Below are positions 24,680-37,211 of a DNA stretch of 64,000 bases, piece after piece (the stretch's first letter is position 1; each line of letters opens with the position of its first letter). The notes under the pieces are model-generated. The model was not told the origin of the DNA and ran no database searches. It saw only the letters and a program-made list of their open reading frames with translations. This DNA comes from Clavelina lepadiformis (lineage: Eukaryota; Chordata; Ascidiacea; Aplousobranchia; Clavelinidae), in NCBI RefSeq assembly GCF_947623445.1, contig NC_135242.1:21452001-21516000 (forward strand), in the 5' to 3' direction. A program made the position numbers and the translations under genes.

Positions 24680-27600
24680 ATATGTGTGAATTTAATTGTC
24701 AATAAATCATCCAGCCATAATGCAGTCCCAGTAACTCAAATTAGTTTTTGATAGCCAAATGACTACCGCTGTCTTAACTCTTAAATGCTGATAACTAAAG
24801 TCCGATACCAAACAACGTGATCAGTGATTACTGGAAGAGCAAACTGTAACCTTTCTGGGCAGTAGAGGTTCCCAGTGAACTCCACACGAATACAGTAGGC
24901 TTGCCTAAAGAAGATGGCAAAGTACCTTCAGTTAGTTTCCTGGGCAAGTTTGGTGCGCTTTACACCGTGGCAGTTACTGCTCTCCCTACCCTACCTGCGT
25001 TCAAACAATGCTGCAGGCGTACTACGTGCTCACTTCGCAGTAGGTGTTCCTGGTCTACTTTTGAACTAAACGCTGCTAAAGCTGGCCTAGCTATAAACAA
25101 TTTATATATAAGTGATTTATGGAAGTCCTCTTTCGAGTTCTGACTGTGCAGACAAAACTGAAGTGCTAAATTTAATGCAAGAACGCACACTGATTAACTA
25201 CGCATTTGAATGCTTCTTTGTATTGTGACGCAAAAATCGCGTTTATTAGTACGTAATGGAATCAATGTTTCTCAAGAATGGGTTGTGCAGTTGTCAAGCG
25301 AAATTTCTTTCAGTTGCCAAATTTTTTCCAGGCATTGTGACGTAAATATGTGGCATGACTCAGAGTGAGTTTTACGCTAGAAAACCTAAAGATTGCCATG
25401 GGGTTTAGGGAAAACTTACAAGGTTACGAACTTACGGACAAACGAAAAAATAAAACTAACAAACTTTCAGAGAAAACAAGGTTTCTGCAAGTTTTAGGTA
25501 CTGTATTTAGGGTTTAATTGAGGTTAGATCTAGGTTCGACGTATGAATTACGTTAAGTTATAAAAGCCTTCTTACGTCAATGTCCTTCTCGAAATAGTCC
25601 TGGGTGCAAGCACTTGCCTTTTGTTTTCTCTTGTCCAGTACGTCATCGACTGCAACTTGTAAATTATTAACGAACTACTGCAAGTTGTGTGCTGCAGTTA
25701 TATTAGTTTAGCTGTTATATAGGAACTTCCTAGTTTTCGAAATGCAATTCGCAAAGTCAATTGCAAGCACATTTTCCATTGAAGTTTAGGCGTTGGTAGT
25801 GTTTTATAGCTATGCCGATACTCAGCGTGCTAGGTGGGAGTGGTCAACCATGCTACCCAAGGTACTTGAACGATTGTTTTTAACAGTTGTAATAGCTATT
25901 GCATAGGTTTAGTTTGCTAGATATGGCATTTTTTGCACAGACAAGTTGTGACTATATCACCGGAAATAATCGTATACTTGGGCATTTTTTAACAGTTTTA
26001 ACCTAAATGTTTTAAATGTACCTAAGCTAAATCTATCATTTATTTTAAATATAACTTCAATTAAACCCTAAATGGCTAAAATCAACTTTTTGTATACCTA
26101 TTCTCCTAACTGAATCACTTTTACCTTACTTCATACTTATATAAACATAATCATTTTCTTTTATATTTTGTAACGATTACTCTAATATGTGTTGGTTTTT
26201 ACAACGTCACATAACTCTTTGTTGATGTTATTATATTTTCTTTTTTATTCTATTGCTAACAGTACGTGCAATATTTTTTACATAAATAATGAATTCTTCA
26301 ATTAAAGCGAGCTCAGTATAAACAGTACAGCTGTAGAGTACAGTGGATAAAGCGTCAAAGTAGTCCTTGCAAATTGCAATTGTAGGTATTGTTACTGTAT
26401 AGGCTATTTCCGTACTTCCACTACTTCGTTAGTGTTTACTATTACGCGGTGCAAGAAGCGCAAAGTTTAACAACTACTTTTGCAAGAATGCGCGTTCACA
26501 GCAATAGAAATTCTTCGCAGTCTAGGAAGAAAGTATTTCGAAGTGGGAAAATGTTCAGAGGTTGTAATTCCCTGTGTATTGAGTGGGCAGCGACGTGTAA
26601 TCTTACGTACTGTAATCCGTTATTCACTATTGACTCGTCATAATTGCTTGTTTGTATATGTAGTCGTTGATTATACGTTGCCGATATAGCTTTACGAGTG
26701 TGACGTAATAAATATTTGAAACGTGTAGCCTTGTCGTCAGCGTCTTTCTGCTTCACTGACAAGTAAGAATTGTATCAACGCTGGAAAATATTGTAGGCCT
26801 ACCGTGTGCTTATACACGATCAGCAATGAAATACTGTATTAGGACATGCTAGGAATGCTTAGAGATAGAAAACGTGTCGTTTTCAAACAATACATGCGAA
26901 ACAGGGTCATTGACTTTGACTGCAATGAATATGTAAAACTTTTGTCATGTTTAATGTTTCTGTAGCCCTGGCCGCAGGCAATCATTTTGTTGTGTTGTTG
27001 GTAAAGCGCTAAAATCGAAAATCAGCTGTGTGTGATCAGTTCGGTTTACACTTTACAGTATGGCGGGCAAAATGTTTTAAAGTCAGCCGTAATTTTTTAG
27101 TAATTTAGTGTTCTTAGTGGAACAGTTTTCATTAAATAGTACGTAAAAGGCTGTGTATAGGTTTATGAAGCTGGGTTAACTACTACCAGGTTAACGCAGT
27201 CAAGTCAATCACGCATGGTGATGAACTAGTCCAGCACTAGAAATTCACAAGTTTTCTTCCTCTGGTTAATTATATTATGGCCTGGCGTTAATCAGCTTAA
27301 GTGGAGTTGTGCAGCCAAGCTAGCATAAAGTTTAAAGTGGTTTAATGCACTATATGATGTTCTGTTTCAGCCCGATTAAAAATCGGTTCATTTTCTGATA
27401 TATCGGACTCCGATGCTTAGTAGTAGTTACTTACATCTCTTGGTGTTAAGAATAATGAAGCTCGTATCATTAAATCAGCAGGATTTGGCGGCCTTTACTG
27501 GTACTGCAAATTATTTTTTGCTACGACATTGATTTCGTATAGCTAATGTTAATAATTAATAAAACATCTAAATGTTAATGCAAAGGTTTTCAATAATATC

Positions 27601-29306
27601 TGCCTTTGCAGCGTTGTGTGTGATGACTCTTATGTTTGCGTCAATTATGAACATGCTTGTTAACGCGCAAAATTTAATCATCAACTTAATCACCAACATA
27701 ATTCATTTGCTGGTCGCGGTGTATGATTATTGTGGGCTGTAAAAGCCATAGTCTTCGGAGAACAACGAGCTAAAGCAGCTAAGCAAATTTATGTTCTTGA
27801 GTTAAAAATAGCAACACTTTTTAACAGACGCTATTAATAACATTAAGTCGACTTATTAATGTGCTGTAACAGTTCTCAGTTGTGCAGGTGAAGCTCTTAA
27901 ACGGGAACCAAGATTCAAGAAGTTGGTACAAAGCGATGGTTATTACAATTATTTAAGCGTTCGAACAGACGAGCCATTCAACTTGACTCGAGCTCTTGAG
28001 AAAGGGACAATTTAAAAACGTCGTTATCTTCAAGAGTTCTTTTCCCATTTAGCGGACGGTTCAAGAGGAGCATCGCTATAGCTAAGATCAGGGCACTTTG
28101 ACCCCAATTTAGATCCGTGTCTGTAAGCACTGTACGACACAAATTAATTCGCCCCGACGTAAACAAAGCTCTGCGCTCTACCCACGCTATGTGCGCAGTA
28201 GGGAAGAACGCGGCACTTTAGAAAAGCAATCGATCGATGAAGACCTAACAGTTGATAAGGGCTAGTTCAGAGGAATGTTGATTATAATTATTATTAAATA
28301 AGCACAAATTTTGATCGCGATTGTGAAGGATTTAACTTCCTTTATAATTACAACGGGGCTTAGTAGTATATTAGGCCTACTTGTATCGCTTGTATTAATA
28401 TGCATTGTTTTGAACTCGAGTCGTTTCTCGCGGTGATAACCACTTCAAAACGCGTGTGGGAGACAGTAACTCACAAGAGGCATTACTTCTAACCAGAAGT
28501 CAAGAGTCCATACTAAGCTAAGAGCAGATAGTGTGTTGACTGCTAGGGTATAATCGTAAATCGTCAACCCAGTGTTGAAGGCTATTAGGCTATTCAGAGG
28601 TAGGTAGGCAGCCTATAATTTAGAAAATGGGCTTTGGTCTGACCGGTATGTAACCCAATTACTGAAATTAAATTGCTGTATGTGGGTTGAGTACACGAAC
28701 GAATTTAATATGGTCATTTCAGCCATTTAGTCATGCGTAAACTTTAATGAATTTAATTCACCATGGCAACGAATGTTTGTATTTGCTAAGGTGTGTAAGG
28801 TGTTGGTTGTGTATAATATCATAACCTCAATGGTCGCTAGTGAGCCTGTGCGGGAATAAGCGTTTTGCGTACGGTGGTTTGTGTCACTTTGAATTACTGC
28901 GTGAGCGTGACCTCAACAAATTAATGTTATACACTATGTATATTGTATAAGCCAAACAAGGACTAAAAATGTCATAGTGTATTGACAACACAATATAGTC
29001 TGTGGCTGTGATCGTCTGTCAATAAAACTAAGTGTAATAACAATGCTAATACCACAGGTGGATCGTGCAACGTCTTTAGAATTGTATTTGTTCATTTTGT
29101 TTGCGTAATGACGTCATAATGACATTGAGGTCAAAATTGCGCGGCGTCATAAGACCAGCTTCGTGTCTATTAAATAGACCTTAACGCCAAACGTGATGAC
29201 AGTTATTGACTTAATTTGCAGATTAATAAAGCCTGGTGATAGATAGCTTGGTGTCTCGATGTGAACTGTACATACCAGTTTTCTGTTAGACGTAGGTTAA
29301 TTTGAA
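24680..29306. other. Intergenic, no gene seen
   Basis: The 4.6 kb between two divergent genes contains only short unsupported ORFs. An acceptor-like TTTGCAG ends at 29220, 86 bases before the ninein start codon, so a 5' UTR exon or trans-splice site may begin there. Confidence 0.4.
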
Positions 29307-32300
29307 ATGGACGACAACCAAGAATATGACAAGCTTTTGAGGTCAGTCTTTGATTCTTGCGACAGAAACGATTCTGGCTGCTTGTCCCCGACAGAATTCG
29401 AAGATTTGTGCGCCCAGCTGTCATTGGAGGTAAGGAAACGGTCGCATAGCTCGTACTGCAAATTACTAGTAATTTGCGAAGCCAGACACTCACTTAAAGA
29501 TTTAGCACTTATCACCAAAGCGTTAATAGCTTGCAAGTTTCATATATATTTTAATTACTCAATATATTACGCCAAAGTATCTGATAGCAAATCGCATTAA
29601 ATTCGATTCAGTGATTAGTGATTACTGATTACACTACCGAGCTAATACAACCGTTATTTACTGACGTTTAATTGTGTGGTTAGTTTATGGAAACGAAATG
29701 ACAGCCACGTTATTTCCCAACTGTTGTTCCAAATATTATTTTTTGAAAGTCAACTACCGCTTAACGTTCGCAAACAAATAGTTTAACTCGAGTCTACATT
29801 GTACACTACACTATAGCCTACATCACGTAGAACTGAACTCTTGTGTATACTCCGTAATTGTTCGTGAGTTTAGCAAGTAAGTAACACATCCGTTTGCATT
29901 GTTCATTTGCCTCACAATTAGCTTGTCCATCTCATAACTCCCAACAAACTTACGTATATATCCAGGGTTGCCATCAGTCTGGACTCAAAAATAAAGCCGA
30001 CTAGGAAACGATCTTATCTTAAACAGTGGACAACAGGATAAGGCAATCAATGTTCCAAAAAAACAAAAGAAAAACGAGATACTGTTTGCATGTTGTTAAT
30101 TTTTGTATCTCTTTGGTACAAAATGGTGTACTAAAGGTGTCAAAATGCCAAAATAGGAACCATTGCCCTAAAAATAAGACAAAAGTAAGTACGCAAGTGA
30201 AAATAAGAACGTTTCTTAGGAAAAAAGATAAAAATATCTTCCAAGACACAGACCTTCAAAATAAGGACAAATCTTAGAAATAAGGACGGTATGGCAACCC
30301 TGGATATATCAATAAAGAAAAGAGAATATTGTGATTTCTGAGCTCCATTCAACTGTGACAGTATAATTTGCTGGCGTCACGGGATCAAAATCAAACACAA
30401 AGTTTTTCCATTTATCACGTGGGTTTGTGTTATGCATGTACCGTTTGGTTTGATGCTTGGCGAGCGCGTGCAGAATGCATTAATTCCAGGTTATTGGCAT
30501 AACAGCCGCGTTCTGAAATCGTTTGTTTGTATAGTGGGCACTTCAGCTGTTTAGGAAATTATGTAAACTACATCAGATATACGTTTTCGCACGCCATAGC
30601 CAACTGCTAGCCTTCACCGATATAGCATTGTTGCGAAGTGCTGTGTGGTTTTTAAAATGCGTTTTGCTCTTAGTACATGCTATGCATTTAAACCGCTTTA
30701 AAATCACCATATTAAGTTTATTTATAATGGGCTGGCAGTACAGTGGCTCCACAAAAGTATTATAATAGTCTTGGTTATAATCGCATTATACCCAAAAGCT
30801 AACAAAATCCTTGCGGAAACTCGTTTAAACGGAATTAAACCGCCTTTACTTGTATCACATGCTCTGTTGGCCGGATTAACTTCTTTTTTGTTCTTCCCAG
30901 GATGAGTACAAATTGCTACACGATATCTTGTTCGTTTCCAATTCCTTCCTGACCTACGAAAGTTTTCGAGAGGCGCTACTCTTACTGCTGGCCGGCGCCC
31001 TCACCGAAAAAGGCTGCGAAGACGAGCTGAAACCGACCACAAACGACCGCAATTCGTCTAATCATTTCAGAAGCAACTCACTCACCAGTTCCAATGACAA
31101 ACGCCGTCACTATGGCAACGAGGACTTGAACGACAATGACCTTGCGAAAGAGATTAAGCGTGATCGAGTCCAATCGAAATCAAGCACTGATCTCGGCGAA
31201 AGGACGAACGACTCGGACTGGCTTGTTATTGATTTTCGGGACAACAACGTCAGCCCTTTTTCCATAAACGAAGCTAAGGATAAAAAATATGACAGAAGAA
31301 AACAATCGCCGTCGTTGTCAACGTCTAGAAATAGGAAGTACGGTAGACGAAGTCAGCCTGACGTCGACTTGTTAAAACGTTCATCGAAGTGAGTTGGCTG
31401 CAGTTTGCTTTTTTAGGCTTTATCTATCTGTAAAATCAACCTTTAGAGTTTAGACCAACAAGAATTAAGCAATGACACATGGAACGTTATTTTCTGATAG
31501 CTGCTGTTTTCTTCATACAGATGGTTTACTTCATGTATTACTTTGTATTTTTGCCAGTGTGAATTCATAATAATAAGCTATTCTAAATCATATAAATACC
31601 ACATTTAATTGTAGTTTTTATCTCGTGCGTATACTTGCGGGCCGGTGCGGAACAAAATCTTTTGCACTTTAAGTATACTGCAGTTTGCGGCGTCGGTAAA
31701 TGCCAATATTCGAAGTTTTAACTATAATAAATAACTTGATATGTTTAAACGTATTACTTTTAACTCTCTCTTTACCAAAACGCTGAACTACTTTGATTCC
31801 AGTAATATGGACAATCATCCTTCTATCGATGATAAATCGCTGCCAATGGGATTAACCGATAACGTTACAATGCAGTCTGAATTTTCGCTATCCTCACGAG
31901 TTATCTGTGAAGAATTTGTTGGCGAAGGCGACGGCAGTATTTGGTAATTTTCATTTTATCGCCATTTTAAACTATACACTGAGTCAAACTGGTATTACAG
32001 CATCTGTTATCCGCTACTGTACCTATGAGACTGATAAGTAGAAATACGTTCGTGTCAAAATTTATAAAACTGCCTCAATTCGAACTCATTATCCGCCCAG
32101 GATCAACCCTGAAACGAGTCCTTCTCCCGACGACGAGGAGGTTGAAGACGCCGCCATGATGGCTGAGACAACGGATCCCGCTTCCGACGCCCAGGAAGCT
32201 CTAAGCTCAGTTTGGCGCCAGATCATCGGTGACCTCGACCAGCAGATTGACGTGGATCAACTCCAAGAGCTCTTCCACGCTCTCTCTCTTACAAGCTCCG

Positions 32301-35300
32301 GAGGAGACGTGAAGCAGTTGTTCGACATCTTGGATGACGACGGCGACGGCTTCATCTGTTTCGGCGACTTTGCGCGACAAATGTCCGTGTTTTTAACCGG
32401 CACTAGTGACGTCACAAAGAAAACTGATGACGATAAAAGGACCGCTTGTCACGTATTCGAATTCGATTGTGACGCAGTTAATGAAGATGAAAACGGGGCT
32501 AACCAAGGATTAAGCACAACCCCGTTCACAAATCGCACCAGCGCTGTTCACACGCCCACTGGAAACGACTTCAAGAATGCCCCGGTTCAAAGCACGCCTC
32601 ATCTTGATGATTTAACATCACAAACTCCCATACTGTCGTCATCACAACGTCACCAACCCGCTGTGTCGACCAGTCCGACAACATTGGACAGAAACAACAC
32701 GAGCGTGTTTCTTTCCACCCCACCAAGCGGAAAAACAAAAATATTTTCGTCTGCTACAAGCCCAGGTAAGTTTGCTGTTGTTTGCTTTTTGTATCGATTT
32801 AAGTTTTGTTTCACCTGTTCATGATACAACGCCATCAGTCAGCCAAGATAGGTAACGTAAATATCCTGAGTTTGAGCTTTGCGGTGGTATCAATAGTTTT
32901 GTCATTCTATAACAGTTATGTGCGTAAAGTGAATTATACGTAATATGTGCTTTATGGTGGAATAATGTAGATTTCTTTCCAGATCCTTTAACCTCGTCAT
33001 CCAATCGTAGTCGCATCTCGAATGAAGATAATGAGGAGAATGACGCAATGAAGCATTATCACGGAGTTCCGTCTTACCGGAGGAGAAGACGAACCAATCA
33101 CGCATCGACACGTCAGCATCGACGTCGTGCCAACAAGACCATGTCACTTCCGCATTATCATCCAATCAGCAGACGAAGATTAGAAGAATGCCTTCTGTAT
33201 TTTCTCACGGATGAAAACGGAAGGTTTGTTCAAAGTTCTCACGTTTTTAATGACGAATTCGACTTACTCTTGACAAGTCAGCCATACATAGCTCAGCACT
33301 CATACTCCATACTTTATCCAGTATAATTATTCACCAATTTTCTTCATTGATTGTGAACAGTCTATTCCATAAACTGCTAATAGTTATAACTATTTTTAAC
33401 TAGATCAATATTTTGCATTTTGAAACAAATCACGGTCTGTTTATTGTATAGTTAACGTCTGTCGTTGTCAATATCACTTTTTATAGGTATGTTGAAATCG
33501 ACAACTTACGTGCGATCTGGTCCGAGGAAGGAATAGACGACCCTGATCTAGTCCTCAAGGAACTCGGTGTTAATTTAGGTGAAAACTACAAGTCCTTTTA
33601 GTTGATGTTTGTTGCTGGTAGAGTTACGTGGCTCCTAAGAAGACACGTTTGCACCGATTGGCGTGTGGTTCTTACTTGCTTACTTACTAAATATTTTTAG
33701 AAGTGAACATTCGTTAAATTTCACTAAAACGTAGCACCAGTAACTTAAAGTAACGCTAACTGTGATTATTTATGCACCACACCATATTAATTGTGATTGC
33801 TCAATATAAGGAGCAATGTCCCATAGTAATTGAGTAAGAGTATCCAAAACATTAGAAATGGTAAAAATGTTTCATTTTGTCTTGCAGATGATTCCTTTAG
33901 CATTGAAGCTCTCTCTGAAGCGATGGATGTGGAGGTTAAGGAGAACGTGATCCACCACGCCGCATGCGCCTTGTACAAGAGCGGAATTAGGTAGAGAACG
34001 GAAAATGAAGAGCAACGATTTGCCAAACGATCTTTTTATGCAACATCAATAACGTCCTCTTTTCATCCAAGGTATTACAGATCTCAGAAAGAGCACGAGA
34101 GCTCCGAGAAAAACAAATTGGAGGCGAAAGTTGAACATCTTGATTCTCAAGTCCAAGAGCAGGAGGAACGATTAGAGAAGATGGAAACGGATCATCGAGA
34201 GAGGTTGGAGGAGCTGGAAGTTCATTACAAGGTAGAATGATCTGATAGTATGTTTTATTTGTAATTTTCAAACGTCAAATGTTATCGACTATGTAATATT
34301 AATGTTTAGCCTTCAGATTACTTTGTCCGAAATCCCTTGTTAGGTAATAAAACGCTTATTTGAATTGTGAGATTTTGCTATTAACGGACATCGATAGATT
34401 AGATTTAGGTTTAATGAATGGTAAGTTGATAAACACTATACGGAATACATTTGTGGCGTTCAACTCGCATGCATGTTTAACGTTTCAGGAGTGTAGACGT
34501 AAGCGAAATATCAGAGTTTTAGTACAAACTAGTGGAAGGCATTATAACATTAAGCAAAGGTATGTTACAGTAAAATGATACTTCTTAACAAATTGCTTGG
34601 TCAATGAATGGTAACTTACTCACTGTTCTGAACGCTCTGTTGACTCAAGCGCTTCGACCAGTGGAATAACTTTAACACCCGCAGATTAAACCAATATAGC
34701 TTGTAACTATGGAAACGGCCACGCTAGGTACGCGCAGTTTGCTTATTTTAGAAATTTGATTGAGACCGAGGTCGGCTTTGTAACACTTCTTTTTAAAGGG
34801 CCAATGCAAACATGTTTTATTTACTGAACTGTTTGCTTTCGTTGGATTTTAAACGTTCTGTTCACTATTGAAAGTACAAAGTTCTGTTCACTATTGAAAA
34901 AAGAAAATTGTGGCATATCGCTTCCTGAGCGAATTTGACGAAACAGCACTTGAAATGATACGACGCACATTACTCGAGTAGATAAAATCACTAAAAGTAC
35001 TTTTGTTTTTTTAGGAAGAAATCTCAATTTTATCTGCCGAGCTCGTAGCTGCCCAAAGTAACAATTCCTGCAGAAATGAAGCAGATCTGGACCGCTTAAG
35101 GCAGAGGATTGAGTGTTTGCAAGAGGTGGTTAAAAGCATTGTTATCATACTCTCATGTCTGTTCATGCTTTTGTCATTGAACTGTATTTAAAATTAATGG
35201 TATAAAATGGTATACCCAGCAATGCACGTGAAAAATTTCAAGTTCCAAGTTTTTTATTTTTTAAACCGAAGATTGAAGATAACCTGCAGAACGAACTGAC

Positions 35301-36383
35301 CGCTCTGACCGGGGAAAACAAACAACTTCTTTCACATCACAATAGCCTGAAAAAACAACTTGAGATTTCAGAAACAAACCTGGTAATTTAACAGGAAGCC
35401 AGTGGCCTGGAGAAGACTGTTACAACCCGCTGCAAAACCCTATCTTGGTCGTTGATATGTTTGGCTAGTGGAATTTACACCAGCTGTTTTTTCTAGGAAA
35501 GAATGAAGTCTGATTTTCAAGTGGCTTGCCGCCAAATGATGACATGCAGTCAATCGCACACTGATCAGCAATCCAGGATGGATGTTTTGTTGCACGAGTA
35601 CAGGAGTGGTGCGCAAAAGTTGCTGGATGAAAATGACGAACTAATGGGGCAATTGGAAGCCTTGAAGAAGAAATGGTGGAACCAAAACCAGGTATTTGAT
35701 CCCTTTAAACACTGCGTTTAATCGTCATCCGCCACACCTATTAAAACAAGCATCGCTTGAGCTTGCGAATGTTATGGCCAGACGTTCTTGGTACTCTAAC
35801 GTCTGTTCCTGAATCAAGACTGTTATTACGTGTTTTGTTACGCATCGTGTGGTTAGCTTGTGCAAATACTATGGCTACGTTGTCGGATATATCTCCCATT
35901 TATTTGTTTGTTATATATATTTATATATTGTTGTTGTTTTACGGAATGATGATGTCGTTTTATTTTGCTGAACTTATTGCAAATATCGTATCGTGCCAAT
36001 GGCATCAGCTTCTAATCATCACTGACTTTTTCCAGATAAAGAGCAAAACCAAGCTCCCAACATCGCTTCCACTGGAACCAGAAGTTTCAGAGAACTCTGA
36101 GCCACCATCCGCTCCACATCCCAACGCAAGATTTTCCCCTGAAAATCCTCTCACTACCTCAACCAAGACCAGCAGCCTCTTTTTTATGCCCGCGCTGTCT
36201 GGGTCACGTGCTTTGATTTCGTCAGAACCTACGTCATCAGAAAGCTTAAACCGCTCGTCATGGAGATATGCACATGACCCTGACGCGTCGTTCAGTCATT
36301 GGTCAAGCGTCCACGCTTCGGTGAATACGGACAACAACTTACTCAACGAAATCAAGATTTCCTCTTCTGGTAGTGTTACGTAA
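29307..36383 (+). CDS. NIN/NINL: Ninein / ninein-like centrosomal protein
   Basis: Twelve exons: 29307-29429, 30901-31388, 31803-31943, 32101-32765, 32983-33223, 33487-33578, 33888-33990, 34072-34231, 35015-35125, 35272-35382, 35497-35691 and 36036-36383. They sum to 2778 nt, giving 925 aa. The N-terminus is clearly ninein: YDKLLRSVFDSCDRNDSG with an EF-hand loop, FEDLCAQLSLE, then LLHDILF and FREALLLLLAGAL. The KYGRRSQPD motif of exon 2 matches the GRRSLPE site of vertebrate ninein. A second EF-hand loop (DDDGDGFICFGD) lies near residues 325-340, and the DNLRAIWSEEGIDDP/LKELGVNL block follows. A coiled coil runs from about 618 to 810, and the last exon is Ser/Pro/Thr-rich. Ninein proteins anchor microtubules at centrosomes and basal bodies. 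Vertebrate NIN (about 2,090 aa) and NINL (about 1,380 aa) have much longer coils, so this is a short form or an alternative 3' end. Confidence 0.9.
29963..30302. mobile_element. hAT-like MITE in ninein intron 1
   Basis: The 340-bp element starts CAGGGTTGCCAT and ends ATGGCAACCCTG, giving 12-bp terminal inverted repeats. It is flanked by TATATATC (29955-29962) and GATATATC (30303-30310), an 8-bp target-site duplication with one mismatch. The 8-bp duplication and CAGGG/CCCTG ends are typical of hAT elements. The short ORFs inside are not genes. Confidence 0.8.
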
Positions 36384-37211
36384 TCAGTGACGTCAGACCA
36401 ATGTTAAAATATTCAGATTAGATTTTTTATTATTTTGTGATACCGTAGTAAGATGCAGTCAGTGTTAGGTACGAGGAACGATACATAGTCCAAGCTAAAG
36501 CTGTCGTTTTATTACAAAGTCATCACATAATAATGCTTGGTGCTAACTTTGCTGGAATCCGATTTCTTTTTCATTCAAAACAAATCGTTTTTCGTTACTG
36601 TGTGTGCAATTTTTTATCTTACTGTGCCATACAAGTTGCTTTAGTTTTTAATTTCTTTTGACTCACTGCTGCGTCAAGCGGATTAATCTTTCTCTGACCG
36701 CCTCCAAGTTTAAGCTATAACGCTTGAAGATGTTTGCATCATAAACAAGGCCGTAACTAAGTTTGTTCTGCAATATAATGTCACAAAATTCTTTCCTAAC
36801 TAATTACTTGATACTGTGGTTGCTAACTATTTGTATATATAAATAAATACAAATATGTTTTTACAAAAATAAGTTTTAAACGGGCTTTAAAAAGCCGTGC
36901 TGTGCAGTTTCCTAAAAAACTTAATCTGGTAAATTTATTTAAAGCGCGCCTTATCGCCTTATCCTGTATTTTTCGGAAAAGAAGTCCATTTGTTTACATC
37001 GTGCGTCATAATTTTGTTATAAATATATTTTTTAATCCGTTGTTCATAACGGTGTGTTTCTATCATTGTGACATCATCAACTTATAATTTATAAAATTGC
37101 ATGTTTTATTCTTGGTAAGTATAAGATTTCGATTTTATGATTTGTCGATTGATCCACCAAATAAAACGAACTTCAGGATTGCCATGACAACAACCACGCT
37201 TGATTAGTTGT
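36384..37211. other. Convergent 3' ends of ninein and PDZ-LIM genes
   Basis: AATAAA at 36842-36847 (plus strand) suits ninein. TTTATT at 37105-37110 (minus-strand AATAAA) suits the PDZ-LIM gene. Nothing else was seen. Confidence 0.5.

Noticed and set aside
30019-30352. Three overlapping frames on both strands in ninein intron 1
   Set aside because: They lie mostly inside the hAT-like MITE, whose TIRs and target duplication explain the segment.
34855-34905. Two imperfect copies of a 20-bp unit around GTTCACTATTGAAA in a ninein intron
   Set aside because: Too short and isolated to mean more than local slippage.
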